Source: Ostrinia nubilalis
Lineage: Eukaryota; Arthropoda; Insecta; Lepidoptera; Crambidae
Length of the DNA stretch: 64,000 nt
NCBI RefSeq assembly: GCF_963855985.1
Contig: NC_087110.1
Span: 12,019,001-12,083,000 of the forward strand
Direction of reading: 5' to 3'
Part shown: piece by piece, positions 55,008 to 64,000 of the stretch
Position numbering within the stretch: position 1 is the stretch's first letter
Layout of the letters: every line of letters starts with the position of its first letter
The notes under the pieces: generated by a model
Database searches by the model: none
Told to the model about the DNA's origin: nothing
The model's input: the letters and a program-made list of their open reading frames with translations, nothing else
Made by a program: the position numbers and the translations under genes

Positions 55008-55940
55008 GGGGAGAGTTCGGTATATTGTACCGCCGGGTAAATTGTACCACCCTCATATTTCGTAAAGTATTTATTGAATGTCTGTAACTGCAACACTCAG
55101 CGATACACAACTAAAATCAATTAATATCGGCCATGTGGTTTTTGCCGTGACAACAAACACGTGTGTTTTATTTTGAAAAGTATTTTTTCATTGTTTTCAA
55201 GTAACTTTTGACAATACATGTTTAGTTTGTAATTTTGTTAAATTTAATCACAGGGTGTTTCTAATATATTATTTAGAAGCGTAAATTAGTGTGGATTACA
55301 ATTATTTGACACATTTTTCGGTATTTATAAGCTATATTTTTTACCGATTTTTTAAAAGCACTATCACCTAGTCGGCTAAATTGTACCACATCAAGTTGTA
55401 TGGAACTTTACCAAAGGATTTTGAATTTTTTTTTAGTAAATCATATTTTGAAGTTATAATAGCGTAGTTATGTTTGACTAACAATAAATGAAAGCAAAAG
55501 ACTGGCAAAGTAGATTAGGTACAAGTGTGCGTTACGATAATTGGAATTACAAAACTTGTACTGAAAATCGTAATAACGTGTAAAACAATATCGATTGTCT
55601 ATGTTATTAACTACTGTTCCTTTTCGTTACCTAATTTGTTAAGAATGTATCGTATAATATTTTGCCATAGTTTTTTTATAGGCTTGAAATTTATGGTAAT
55701 CCATTTTAGTAACCCTGTGGTACAAATTATCGAACCGGTTGGCTAAATTGGACCGAAGCTCTGAACTCGTACTTTGTTGATTTGTGCTAAATATACAACA
55801 ATCATGTTAATTAATACTTATGAAATACTAAGTTGAATAATGTATCTTTTATTATATACCATGGACATTAGCAAAAACAAAAGAAAACTATGTGTAAAAT
55901 GGGATTGAAAAAAACTGGTCCAAATTAGCGGACTCTCCCT
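55008..55940. mobile_element. 933-bp TA-target MITE with TAAATTGTACC words
   Basis: The ends (G/A)GGGAGAGT(T/C)CG are inverted and flanked by TA (55006-55007 and 55941-55942). Words of the form GG(G/C)TAAATTGTACCAC recur at about 55034, 55374 and 55739 (as TTGGACC), plus GGTATATTGTACCGC at the left tip. Inverted versions at about 55718 and 55911 (GGTCCAAATTAGC) mark the right side. No transposase ORF. Confidence 0.6.
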
Positions 55941-56631
55941 TATGTATATATTTTTGTTGCAATGACCAATTCTAAGATTTCACGGAGCGTATAAATAAAT
56001 AAATAAATAATAAATTCTTTATTGAATAACTTATTTGACAGTTTAAACTTTAGGCTAATCTTATGCTACAAAAGGTATGTAAGTAGTTTAATGTGTCATC
56101 AGGTCAACCTACCCTAAAATTAAATTGTTAACTAATATTGAAAACTGAACATTACCTACTTATGAATAATCAAGTTAGAACTGTCTGGGATTTCATAATG
56201 AAGTATATCAAACCAAGAAAGCTTTTCTTTCTCTCACGTTTTCCCAAAGTTCATCAAATCCATACCAACTATAGGAAGAAGACGTACCTACCTCATCTGA
56301 TACCATCGTTAGTCATCTTGTCTGTATATGCAAATCTTCAGGCTTTACCTAAGTATTTTCAAGACAAGATTCAAAAGGCACTTATAGGGTTGTAGGGCAT
56401 AGCAGTGGTAGGGTTAATACTGGGACGTGTAAAAGTGTTTTTAAAAGCCTATTTGCAAAAATAAATGAGTTTTTTATGAGTTTTTCATAGACGTAAGATT
56501 GAAATCAATAATGCCTATAGAAAAACTTGGCGGAAATAATGGATAGGTACTCTGGTCCGTAGTTTGACAGAGCCTTCAGATGAGCCGGTCCTCATTAGTT
56601 ACACAAGCCGATGGAAGCCGTACCGGACACT
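55941..56631. other. Intergenic stretch before the hAT element
   Basis: An 85-aa plus-strand ORF at 56138-56395 (contains FIMKYIKPRKLFFLSRFPKV) has no features I recognise. It ends shortly before a conventional AT-rich stretch. No gene is claimed. Confidence 0.3.
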
Positions 56632-56806
56632 CAGGCCCGGTCTGGCTCCATTGGAGGCCCTCGGCTAGATGGTGATTTGAGGCCCCCCCCCCCCCATAAC
56701 ATAAATAATTATTACATAAAGAAGTTAAAAAAAAATTGTGTTAACCGTAGAAAGACGACAAAAATTCCTACCATAGTGATAGTAGCCTTATTAACGATTG
56801 CCTAGC

Positions 56807-59800
56807 CTATCCCATCAGTTTTCTTTTAAGTTCGTCACTACTACTGGCCACGACATTAATGATTTCTTCTCTGTCGATGTCAGAAAACAAGTCTCTCTCT
56901 ATGTTCATAAAAATAAGGCTAGACATAAGGTCTTGGCCTAAACTAGCCCTAAGACGATTCTTAATTATTTTTAACTTCGAAAAAACCCGTTCACATGTAA
57001 ATTGTGTACAGGGTATCGTTAGGATAAATTTATAAACTACATATAAGTTAGTGAACAATCCTGATCCAGAGAGTTCAAAAATAACTGAGAAGGCGCATGA
57101 CAAACACTTGAAACATTTTTTACTGTCATTGCAGAAACCACGAAAATTGTCTTCTTCTGATTCAGGTTCCGAATCGAGTTCACGGTCTTTTAAAATTTCT
57201 TCTGCTTTGTTTGATTCTTCGTCTGGGATCTGTTCATCTTGAGTTTTTACAACTTTTATGAAACTTTTGTACTGATCTGCAAATTGTTTAAGTTCTATTA
57301 ATAATATACTTCTTTCAACATTGCAAAGTTTTGAGATACAAGAGAGGACTCCAGCCGGAAAGTCTTTTGTCGTCATTATGTCATTAAATTTTCTTGGATT
57401 TAACCAAGAAAGGTCCTCTAAAATTTCTCTGTTGGGGCAAAATCTTTCTTCTATGCTTATTCTAGCACAGTCTAACATATTGAAAAATACATGCTTGAAA
57501 TGTTGAGCTGCTGATATTTCAGGAGCATCATCACTGGATTGTTCCCCAGGCATTCGTTTTTTCTTTGAAATTCTTCTTTCCGTAAAGTCCAATTGTAATT
57601 CCAAATCAATATTGCTATCTTCCAATTTACTGTTAACAGCAGTCGCATACTCTTTTGTTTTCGTGTACAAAAATTCAAAATGTTTGTCATTTCTTTTTTC
57701 ATTGATCTGTTTAAGTAGTGTTTGAACCAAATCCCAAGCAATAGCGTAGTCCAATGTTTTAGTTTGCAAATATTTCGAAACAGGCGTTATAACAAGAAAC
57801 ATATCTAGTAAAACGAATGAAATAAATAGGTTTTCAAATTTCGCCCATTGACTTGCCAAATTTCTGGCCATATATCTGGATTTGCAATCAAAATTACCAT
57901 CAGATATTTCTTTGAATACGGTAATGACGTTAGTTAATTTGTCCGTGGCAATTTCCCCGCTCCTTAAAACACTTTCATCAATTATCGATGACAGAGCCTT
58001 ATGTTTACTCCACCACCTAGTGGCTCCTATTTTTTGCAGTCTATAAAGTTTGTCGTGGGCGGTATGTTGTTTTTTTGTTTCTTTCTCCCACACTGCCATT
58101 CGTTTGTAAGATGTACTCAGAAAAACTGCAGATTCCTCTACCAATCCAAATACGTTTTCTGCTTGAAGAAACTTTACTGTCGAGTCAGCTACTACTAAGT
58201 TTAAGACGTGAGCCATACAGTGAGTATAAATCATATTTTCATTTGCCTTTTTGAAGTGAGCCTGTAAGCCATTGTAACACCCTTTCATATTACTTGCCCC
58301 GTCGAATGAACACGCAACTATATTTGATGCTTGAATTCCGTACTTTGCTAATTCCGATGTTATTCGCTCGTACAATGCTTGTCCACTAGAGTCATCAATA
58401 ACAGTCATCTCTAGTAGCCTTTCATAAACCTTTCCTTGGACAACGTAGCGTACGCATATAGCTAATTGGTCCATCACTGCCACATCTTGGGTAGAGTCTA
58501 CCATCACGCTGTAAATAATACTATCTTTGAGGTCTTTCAATATGATATTACGTCCAATTGTAGCAATCGTTTTAATTAACTTGTTTATAAACGATTTGGA
58601 CAAAAATGTGATCAAAGAGCCTCGCCCGTACTGTCTTTTGGTTGACTTTCCGACAAGTTTTCTTTTCTCAATTGTTTTTTGTTTATGTTTCTTACTCTCC
58701 TCAATGCACTGTTTCACATGGTTTTGTAAAATGACGTCATAGTTTGCAACCATCATGACAAGTTCGAGAAAATTACCATGATTTTCTACAGAGTCAAGTG
58801 AGTAGGCCCCTTCTGCTTTGTCCCCTCTGTAAGCAATGCCTTGTCTACCCAGAAATAAAACTATGTCAATCAAACGATGAACAACTAATCTTCTTGTGTG
58901 AACTTCTCTTTCCCGTTGTTTAGATTGGTGTCCCGCTAGAAGACTCTCAATATCACGACCTTTTAGGCATTGAAAAGCTGTCTTGGCCGCAAGTTCATGA
59001 TAATGGGAGTTTTCATGAGTTTCCAGCGATTTATAAATGTGTTTTGGTGTAACATCATGTCCAGTAATAAATGTGGAATCTCTGTTATCCTTGCCTCCGA
59101 AAGCCATACAACAAGAACAATATACTTTGTTGAGCTCAATGGAATAAGATAACCATTTTCTGTGTATTTTTTCTCCATTCGGCAAAAGACGATAGTAGAG
59201 TTTGGATGGATCAAACGGAAGTTTAACTCCTTTTCCCTCATGAACTTGGATTGGATGTTTTTCCATAAAAGCTTTTTTTATTCCAATGTGATCACTTTCA
59301 TTTGGACATATGAAACAACCAAGGTTTTTCTTAGAAGCATCAAGCGTGTCTTGTTTAGATTCTTCATCGCTGATTTCTGAATCAGAGTCAGAGCTTATTG
59401 ACGAATCCCTGTCGAAATGCGTCAACGACGGTTTGGGGTGGTCTAGATTTAGGTCTAGAAATTTTTGATTGCTAGTAGTAGTTTCTTCCCTCTTATTTTC
59501 ACTCCCACCAGACGATGTAGCTACAGTAGCCTCTGCTTGGATTGAAGGAGGCTCAATTTGATCTTCGTTTCCTGAAAATAAGTAATAACATCGTGGGTGC
59601 AAAATAATACGAAATACAGTAGTCTTATACAAAACATCTTAAACAATTATTCTGTTTACATTAGCCTTTTAAAATAACTTAATCTTACAATCGTAGGCGT
59701 GGCAAATGTCCCCAAAACAATATAGAAAACTAAGTATTATTAAAATTATTCATAATAAACTTTAATAACGGTAATTTTTTTTTTTTTTTTTTTTTTATGT

Positions 59801-62031
59801 GATAGGAGGCAAACGAGCAGCATGGAAATTCGGAAAGTTAAGCATTATAATAAGACTAGCTTCTGCCCCTAGCTTCGCCCGGGTGGATTTCGGTTATATC
59901 GGACTCCTTCAGGAACATATAATTTTTCCTGAATAAAAAGTATCCTATGTGTTAGTCCCGGTAATAATCTACCTATGTGCCAAATTTCATTGAAATCGGT
60001 TCAGTAGTTTTTGCGTGAAAGAGTATAGGTGTACCAGAATCTCATGGCAAACAAAAATATTGGAAAAGTGTGTTTTTCATATGGCAATTGTCTATGGTTT
60101 AATTGTCACCTGTCAAAGAAAATTATGAAATCTGTCAGCCGCTGCAAAATTTTTGTAATCTCTTCTTGACTATTTGTTATTTTTGTGAAAAAGTCGAAAA
60201 AGTTCAAGCAAGGCATATTGTTTTCAATGTGAATTGTAAAATAAGGCATAATTCAAAGTCGATCTTTGATTCTAAAGCGCGTCGTCGAGTTGACAGTAAG
60301 TTGGACTGAAATGTTTTGATACATTTAGTTTATTACCCAACTGTGTCAGAAGGAGGGTTGTGTTTTTTTATATTATTCTTACTTAATAGCTGCTTTATCG
60401 GGGTTTTCAGGTATATCTCACAAATTGGTGCAGATGTTATGACCATGTAAAGAAAATTGAAAAAGATTTCATAAAGCAAGATTGAATAATGGAGAAGTTT
60501 CCAATTTTTTTCTTTGAAATAAACTTGAAATAAATATAAGTAGAACTAATAATAATTGTGAAATAATCATGAAAATATCTCTACAAATAAATAAGTTACA
60601 GGGCCCTAAAGTTGCGCATAACTATTCACGCCATTTTGATCGGTGTATTCACACAGTCATTCGGAGTACAAACAGTAAATCACCCCTGATCCAGCCAGTT
60701 CATTTTTTTTTTAAATCTAGCAGTTTTTAATTTTTCAGCTAGGGTCACTCAAGATTCTTTCTTAATAAAATGTAACCTTTTTTTTAAATAACCCAGACCT
60801 GGCCATATACAAAAAGAACGGCACCGCCTATGTTTCAGTTCCACGCGAAAATATGTAGGTAATTTAAATAATTAATTTCTCAGACATTTCTTTTCTCACA
60901 GACGATTTATTTAATTTCCAAGACATTTTCCTATGTTAAAAACCTGATGTATAACAACATTCTTCCACCACACATACCTACCTAAAATGTATATTCGTAC
61001 TTCATGTTCATTAATATTAGTCATAAAAGTAAAAAATTAAACAGTATCAAGATCGTTTATTCCAATTTCCCCAGTATTGCTCTCAACAAAGTTTATTTTC
61101 CCTATTTGCCATGAGATTCTGGTACACCTATAACAAACATCCATACATCCATACTTACAAACTTTCGCCTTTATAATAGTAGTAGGATTGGCTCTCTTAT
61201 AGAGCTGAAAATGACGTCGGGTAAATATCAAATAAATGAACACATCTTCAGGCTTAAATGAATGAAAGAGAGCACTAACAACGGCAAAAACTGGAGGAAA
61301 CTATTTCAGAGTGCATTTGGGTAAAGTTGAGAGGGGTGAGGGGTAGAGGGGTGGGTAGAACTGGGAACAATCCGAGTCCGAAATTCACTGATAAGATGCG
61401 ATGGCGTCCGCGTCGGTGGCGATGCGTAAACATCCTGTCAACTAAACGGAAGGTCATTCACCTGATTATGGATCTGTTGCAAAGTATATTTATGAAAATT
61501 ACCATCAATTTAAATTTTTTTACAGTATTTATGATTCTACACTAAGGTATCAATAAGTTTTAATTTGTATTTAACTTAGAGCTGCAATAATATGTAAAGG
61601 CCTATTCATAAAATTGCTTTAAGTCTTAAATTTAAAAAATATGACCAATAGTACCTAGTTTTTATACAACAACAATAGTTAATGATTTAAGGGAGTTTTT
61701 GCCATACCCAGTAAAAAAGAACGTCCGATTTTTTTATATTTTGAATACATCTATGTATGAATCACATTTACTGTTTATCACACATTTTACTCCAAAAATT
61801 TACTTTAGCAACAAATACAAACAATCAAAAGTATTTTAAGTTAAGGGCTTATATGCTCATAAAAATCTTCTGATATTTCCGCCTACCTGTTTGCGTTTTT
61901 TCAATGTTTTCAGGATTGGAACTGGAACCAGCTAACCATAAATTCAAACTTTGTGAACTTTGTTTTATTTCGAAAGATTTCCTCTCCTTCTTTTTTCTTT
62001 TACTTGCACCACTTGGGTGCACACGTTTCAT
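56807..62031 (-). CDS. hAT transposase, TTF-zinc-finger/ZMYM1-like, two exons
   Basis: The exons are 62031-61887 and 59571-56807, joined CAAACAG|GTAGG to TTTTCAG|GAAACG with a matching split glycine codon. The product is 969 aa. Exon 1 encodes the usual lysine-rich start MKRVHPSGASKRKKKERK. The TTF-type zinc finger lies near residues 130-240 (FICPNESDH, RKWLSYSIELNKVYCSCC, HENSHYHELAAK). The RNase H-like core has VMVDSTQDVA (D near 407), CSFDGASNMKG (D near 472), the THCMAH block near 498-503 and TRWWSKH near 566. The C-terminal hATC dimerisation block is TIPCTQFTCERVFSKLK followed by NRLRASLGQDLMSSL, residues ~900-935, including the ERxFS glutamate. The 921-codon second exon is uninterrupted. 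It cuts and rejoins the element ends in the nucleus, and may still be active. The ATG at 62031 was preferred over upstream non-ATG starts. Confidence 0.88.
59854..61190 (+). repeat. Retroposon-type repeat, split by an insertion
   Basis: It begins GACTAGCTTCTGCCCCTAGC and ends TTATAATAGTAGTAGGATT, matching the intact 186-bp copy at 19612-19797. After GTTTTTGCGTGAAAGAG it breaks, and it resumes ACAAACATCCATACATCC beyond the inserted element. Confidence 0.75.
60026..61130. mobile_element. 1,105-bp TA-target element inserted in the repeat
   Basis: The 26-bp TIR TAGGTGTACCAGAATCTCAT + GGCAAA is identical at both ends. TA flanks it on both sides (60024-60025 and 61131-61132), where the intact repeat copy has a single TA. 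That marks a Tc1/mariner-type target choice. The interior shows only a short ORF (60103-60309) with no transposase features, so it is non-autonomous. Confidence 0.8.
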
Positions 62032-62430
62032 TTTATAAACTGAAAAATTCACCTTTAAATTTCAAACAAACTCACAACGCACATCAACTCACCGACAGCA
62101 GGTCAATTCAACTGACAGCAAACAGCTACGACGCGACATGCAGGTGCGCGCGGGGGGGTGACCGAGTACTTCGAGCACCGAGCGACTTACTATTACTTTT
62201 TTAATATACCTAGGTTAACCTTAGCTGTAATTTAATAAAAAGTAGGTTACTGTTTATTTAAAATTGTTTTTGCTGTATTACGTCGCTGTGGAACAGTAAA
62301 ACAAAATAATTTTTTATAATGAAAAAACTTTTGTATACTTGAATTTTTTGGCTTTTGGAGGCCCCCTTGAGCCGGAGGCCCTCGGCGATCGCCGACCAGC
62401 CGCCCTGGCCAGACCGGGCCTGCGGACACT

Positions 62431-64000
62431 GACGTAACCCAGTTTTCGGAATTATGTCAGCTCGGATTTCCTCGTGGGTGGAACTGCTTACGTAGCGGGC
62501 TTATGGCTTACTCGCATGGCTTTATCAAATGACGGCTCTTTACGTGTGAAATTGGCATTTTCAGTTCAATTAGGGAAGTTAAAGCTGAAAAATATGAAGC
62601 TAATCTATCTGAAATGTCTAACCATAGATTTACGGTTTAAGACATTTATTTCTCAAAGTAACTATTAACTAATAACGGTTAGAAACATAGCTTTCCGTTA
62701 TTATTTCAGAATAAGCCAGTCCATTGCTTTGCGCACTTTCTGTTCTGTGGCTTATTGCTCATTTACTTGGCTCAAATTGTTAAGCGACGAACAAAATCAG
62801 ATTAATAAAACTTAAGTATATTTTAAGGAGTGATTCGTCATAGTGTTAAAATTAAATCAATCTCACGTTTGAATCATCTCGTTTGATTTGAAGGGTTATT
62901 AGATTCCAAGTCCTTTAAGAAGTACCAAATCAGTCAGCAGGTTAACCGGCAAATTGGTAATATAGATTAACTGCTATAGCAGTCATCATTCAGGTACACA
63001 TATAGAAATAACAAAAGAAAATTAACATATATTTATTTTTCTTACTATACTATTGCTCTACTACGCTGCCTCGTAATATACTATACCTACTACAGTAAGT
63101 GCATCCGCGTGCTATTATTAGCACAGCAGTCGGGAAGTGCTATATTTAGGCGCCGGCGCACGCGACTGTCATTAGCATGGATTGAGTAATTCTGCGATAG
63201 TTGAGTTTTATTCGAAGCTTAATAGAGCACTATTGTAACTTTTTCACAATTTTTTTTTAGATGAAGGAATGAGAGAGTTCCTAGTAAAGTACCAATCTTC
63301 TTTTTATCTGGATATTGATGAGTTTCACAATAAAAAAATATTGTTTGAAAATTCTAAATTGGAAAGCTTTTCTGTTTATACATAAATATTTATCTCTCGA
63401 TGTCCTATTACTTAATTTATAAATCTTTTACATTATCTATACCACATTTGAAAAAGATCAATTTTAAAGGAAAATCTTTGTACATTTTTCTCTTCAAAAA
63501 TGAATAATTATTTTGCAACTTAAACTTCGTGTGCCCTTTCCCAATAATACACGAATTTCACACTTGTTTGTTCTCAATTACAAATAAGAATTCATAAGCG
63601 AAATGAACTAATTCGTATTATAATAGTTAGTATTGTGACATTGTTGCACTTACACAAACACACAATCACTTGTATGAATGGCTGGAACGAATTTGGTAAA
63701 TTAAATCATTATGTATTTGGTAGGGCGTGTTAGGTAATAAAGTTTCTAAATGAATATGAATTATGCTTGAAATTCTAAGTGAAATTTTAGTAAGATGTTC
63801 AAAGTAATAAAAATGTATAATAATAATGATTCGTAGGCCTGCAATGGACGCTTCGTATGTTGTGAAAAAAATCCAACAGTCCAGCCAATTAGTTTTTACA
63901 TAAGGACTAGCACATATTTATTTTATTAACATCGCTTGATAGCACATTATATCTCTCAAATAAATTAATACCCTCATGTACGAGTGTGTCCATTTGTCAA
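62431..64000. other. Right-hand intergenic stretch
   Basis: No exon or RNA gene supported. AT-rich except for a GC patch at about 63110-63175 (see the promoter entry). Confidence 0.35.
63141..63175 (+). promoter_or_regulatory. Candidate TATA/initiator core promoter
   Basis: TATATTTA at 63141-63148 is followed 30 bases later by TCATTA (A at 63171), close to the arthropod initiator TCA(G/T)TY. The intervening bases are GC-rich, unlike the surroundings. It would drive a plus-strand transcript extending out of the window. No exon is identified, so this rests on spacing alone. Confidence 0.3.

Larger units (their letters stand above)
59572..61886 (-). other. Transposase intron carrying two nested insertions
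   Basis: A 2,315-base intron, GTAGGC...TTTTCAG. About 1.3 kb of it is the interrupted retroposon-type repeat below. A (T)20 run and a GTGATAGGAGGCAAACGAGC repeat fragment lie at about 59777-59825. Confidence 0.7.
56632..62422 (-). mobile_element. Complete hAT transposon with ZMYM1-like transposase
   Basis: 5,791 bp. The ends CAGGCCCGGTCTGGC are inverted and are followed inward by GGAGGCCCTCGGC words at both sides. A perfect 8-bp direct repeat CGGACACT lies outside each end (56624-56631 and 62423-62430). The two-exon transposase gene occupies the minus strand. A 14-C run lies just inside the left end at about 56682-56695. The intact frame and perfect target duplication suggest a fairly young insertion, though its intron already carries two further insertions. 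Confidence 0.9.

Noticed and set aside
57051..59380. Several 60-92 aa ORFs on either strand across the hAT transposase
   Set aside because: They overlap the long conserved transposase exon in other frames and have no independent features.
59572..59632. Transposase start within the long ORF at 59632
   Set aside because: The first 20 codons lie in an intron. A TTTTCAG acceptor at 59572 joins in phase to an upstream exon with the family's lysine-rich N-terminus.

Overview
The window reads as nuclear DNA of an insect, most likely a moth or butterfly (Lepidoptera). It is AT-rich, its genes are split by short GT-AG introns, and it is packed with transposable-element debris of kinds I associate with lepidopteran genomes: 3' tails of non-LTR elements ending in (TGA)n, short tRNA-related repeats, and many small elements with terminal inverted repeats (TIRs). 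The species cannot be named from the sequence.

Host genes are few. At the left end two genes lie head to head: a minus-strand CHK/EcKinase-like small-molecule kinase (three coding exons, 1049-2937, 420 aa) and a plus-strand 6-phosphogluconolactonase (four exons, 3864-5133, 233 aa). Both were assembled exon by exon and both keep an open frame with consensus splice sites. An intronless elongator tRNA-Met lies at 49139-49211. Three short ORFs (13273-13611, 34177-34715, 41619-41918) are kept as unrecognised candidates. A possible TATA/initiator pair at 63141-63175 points out of the window.

Most of the rest is mobile DNA. The main units are: (1) a Gypsy-type LTR retrotransposon at 37056-40885 with two apparently identical 333-bp LTRs, a 6-bp target duplication, a gag ORF, a classical -1 frameshift heptamer and a pol ORF from which the reverse transcriptase core has been removed in frame; (2) a complete-looking hAT element at 56632-62422 with an 8-bp target duplication and a two-exon ZMYM1-like transposase, whose intron carries a retroelement-type repeat that is itself split by a 1.1-kb TA-target element; (3) a decayed pogo-like element at 44227-47299; (4) several elements without coding capacity, each carrying many copies of its own short word near the ends (7994-9250, 23918-24769, 42133-43692, 49943-51494, 55008-55940); (5) a 195-bp-arm inverted repeat at 27485-27969; (6) at least eight 3' fragments of RTE-like non-LTR elements; and (7) several families of 100-600 bp MITEs, some present more than once.

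The remaining stretches are AT-rich and show no gene I can support. There is no operon, CRISPR array or bacterial feature. The two metabolic genes may share the 0.9-kb promoter region between them; otherwise the biology here is that of nested and decaying mobile elements.
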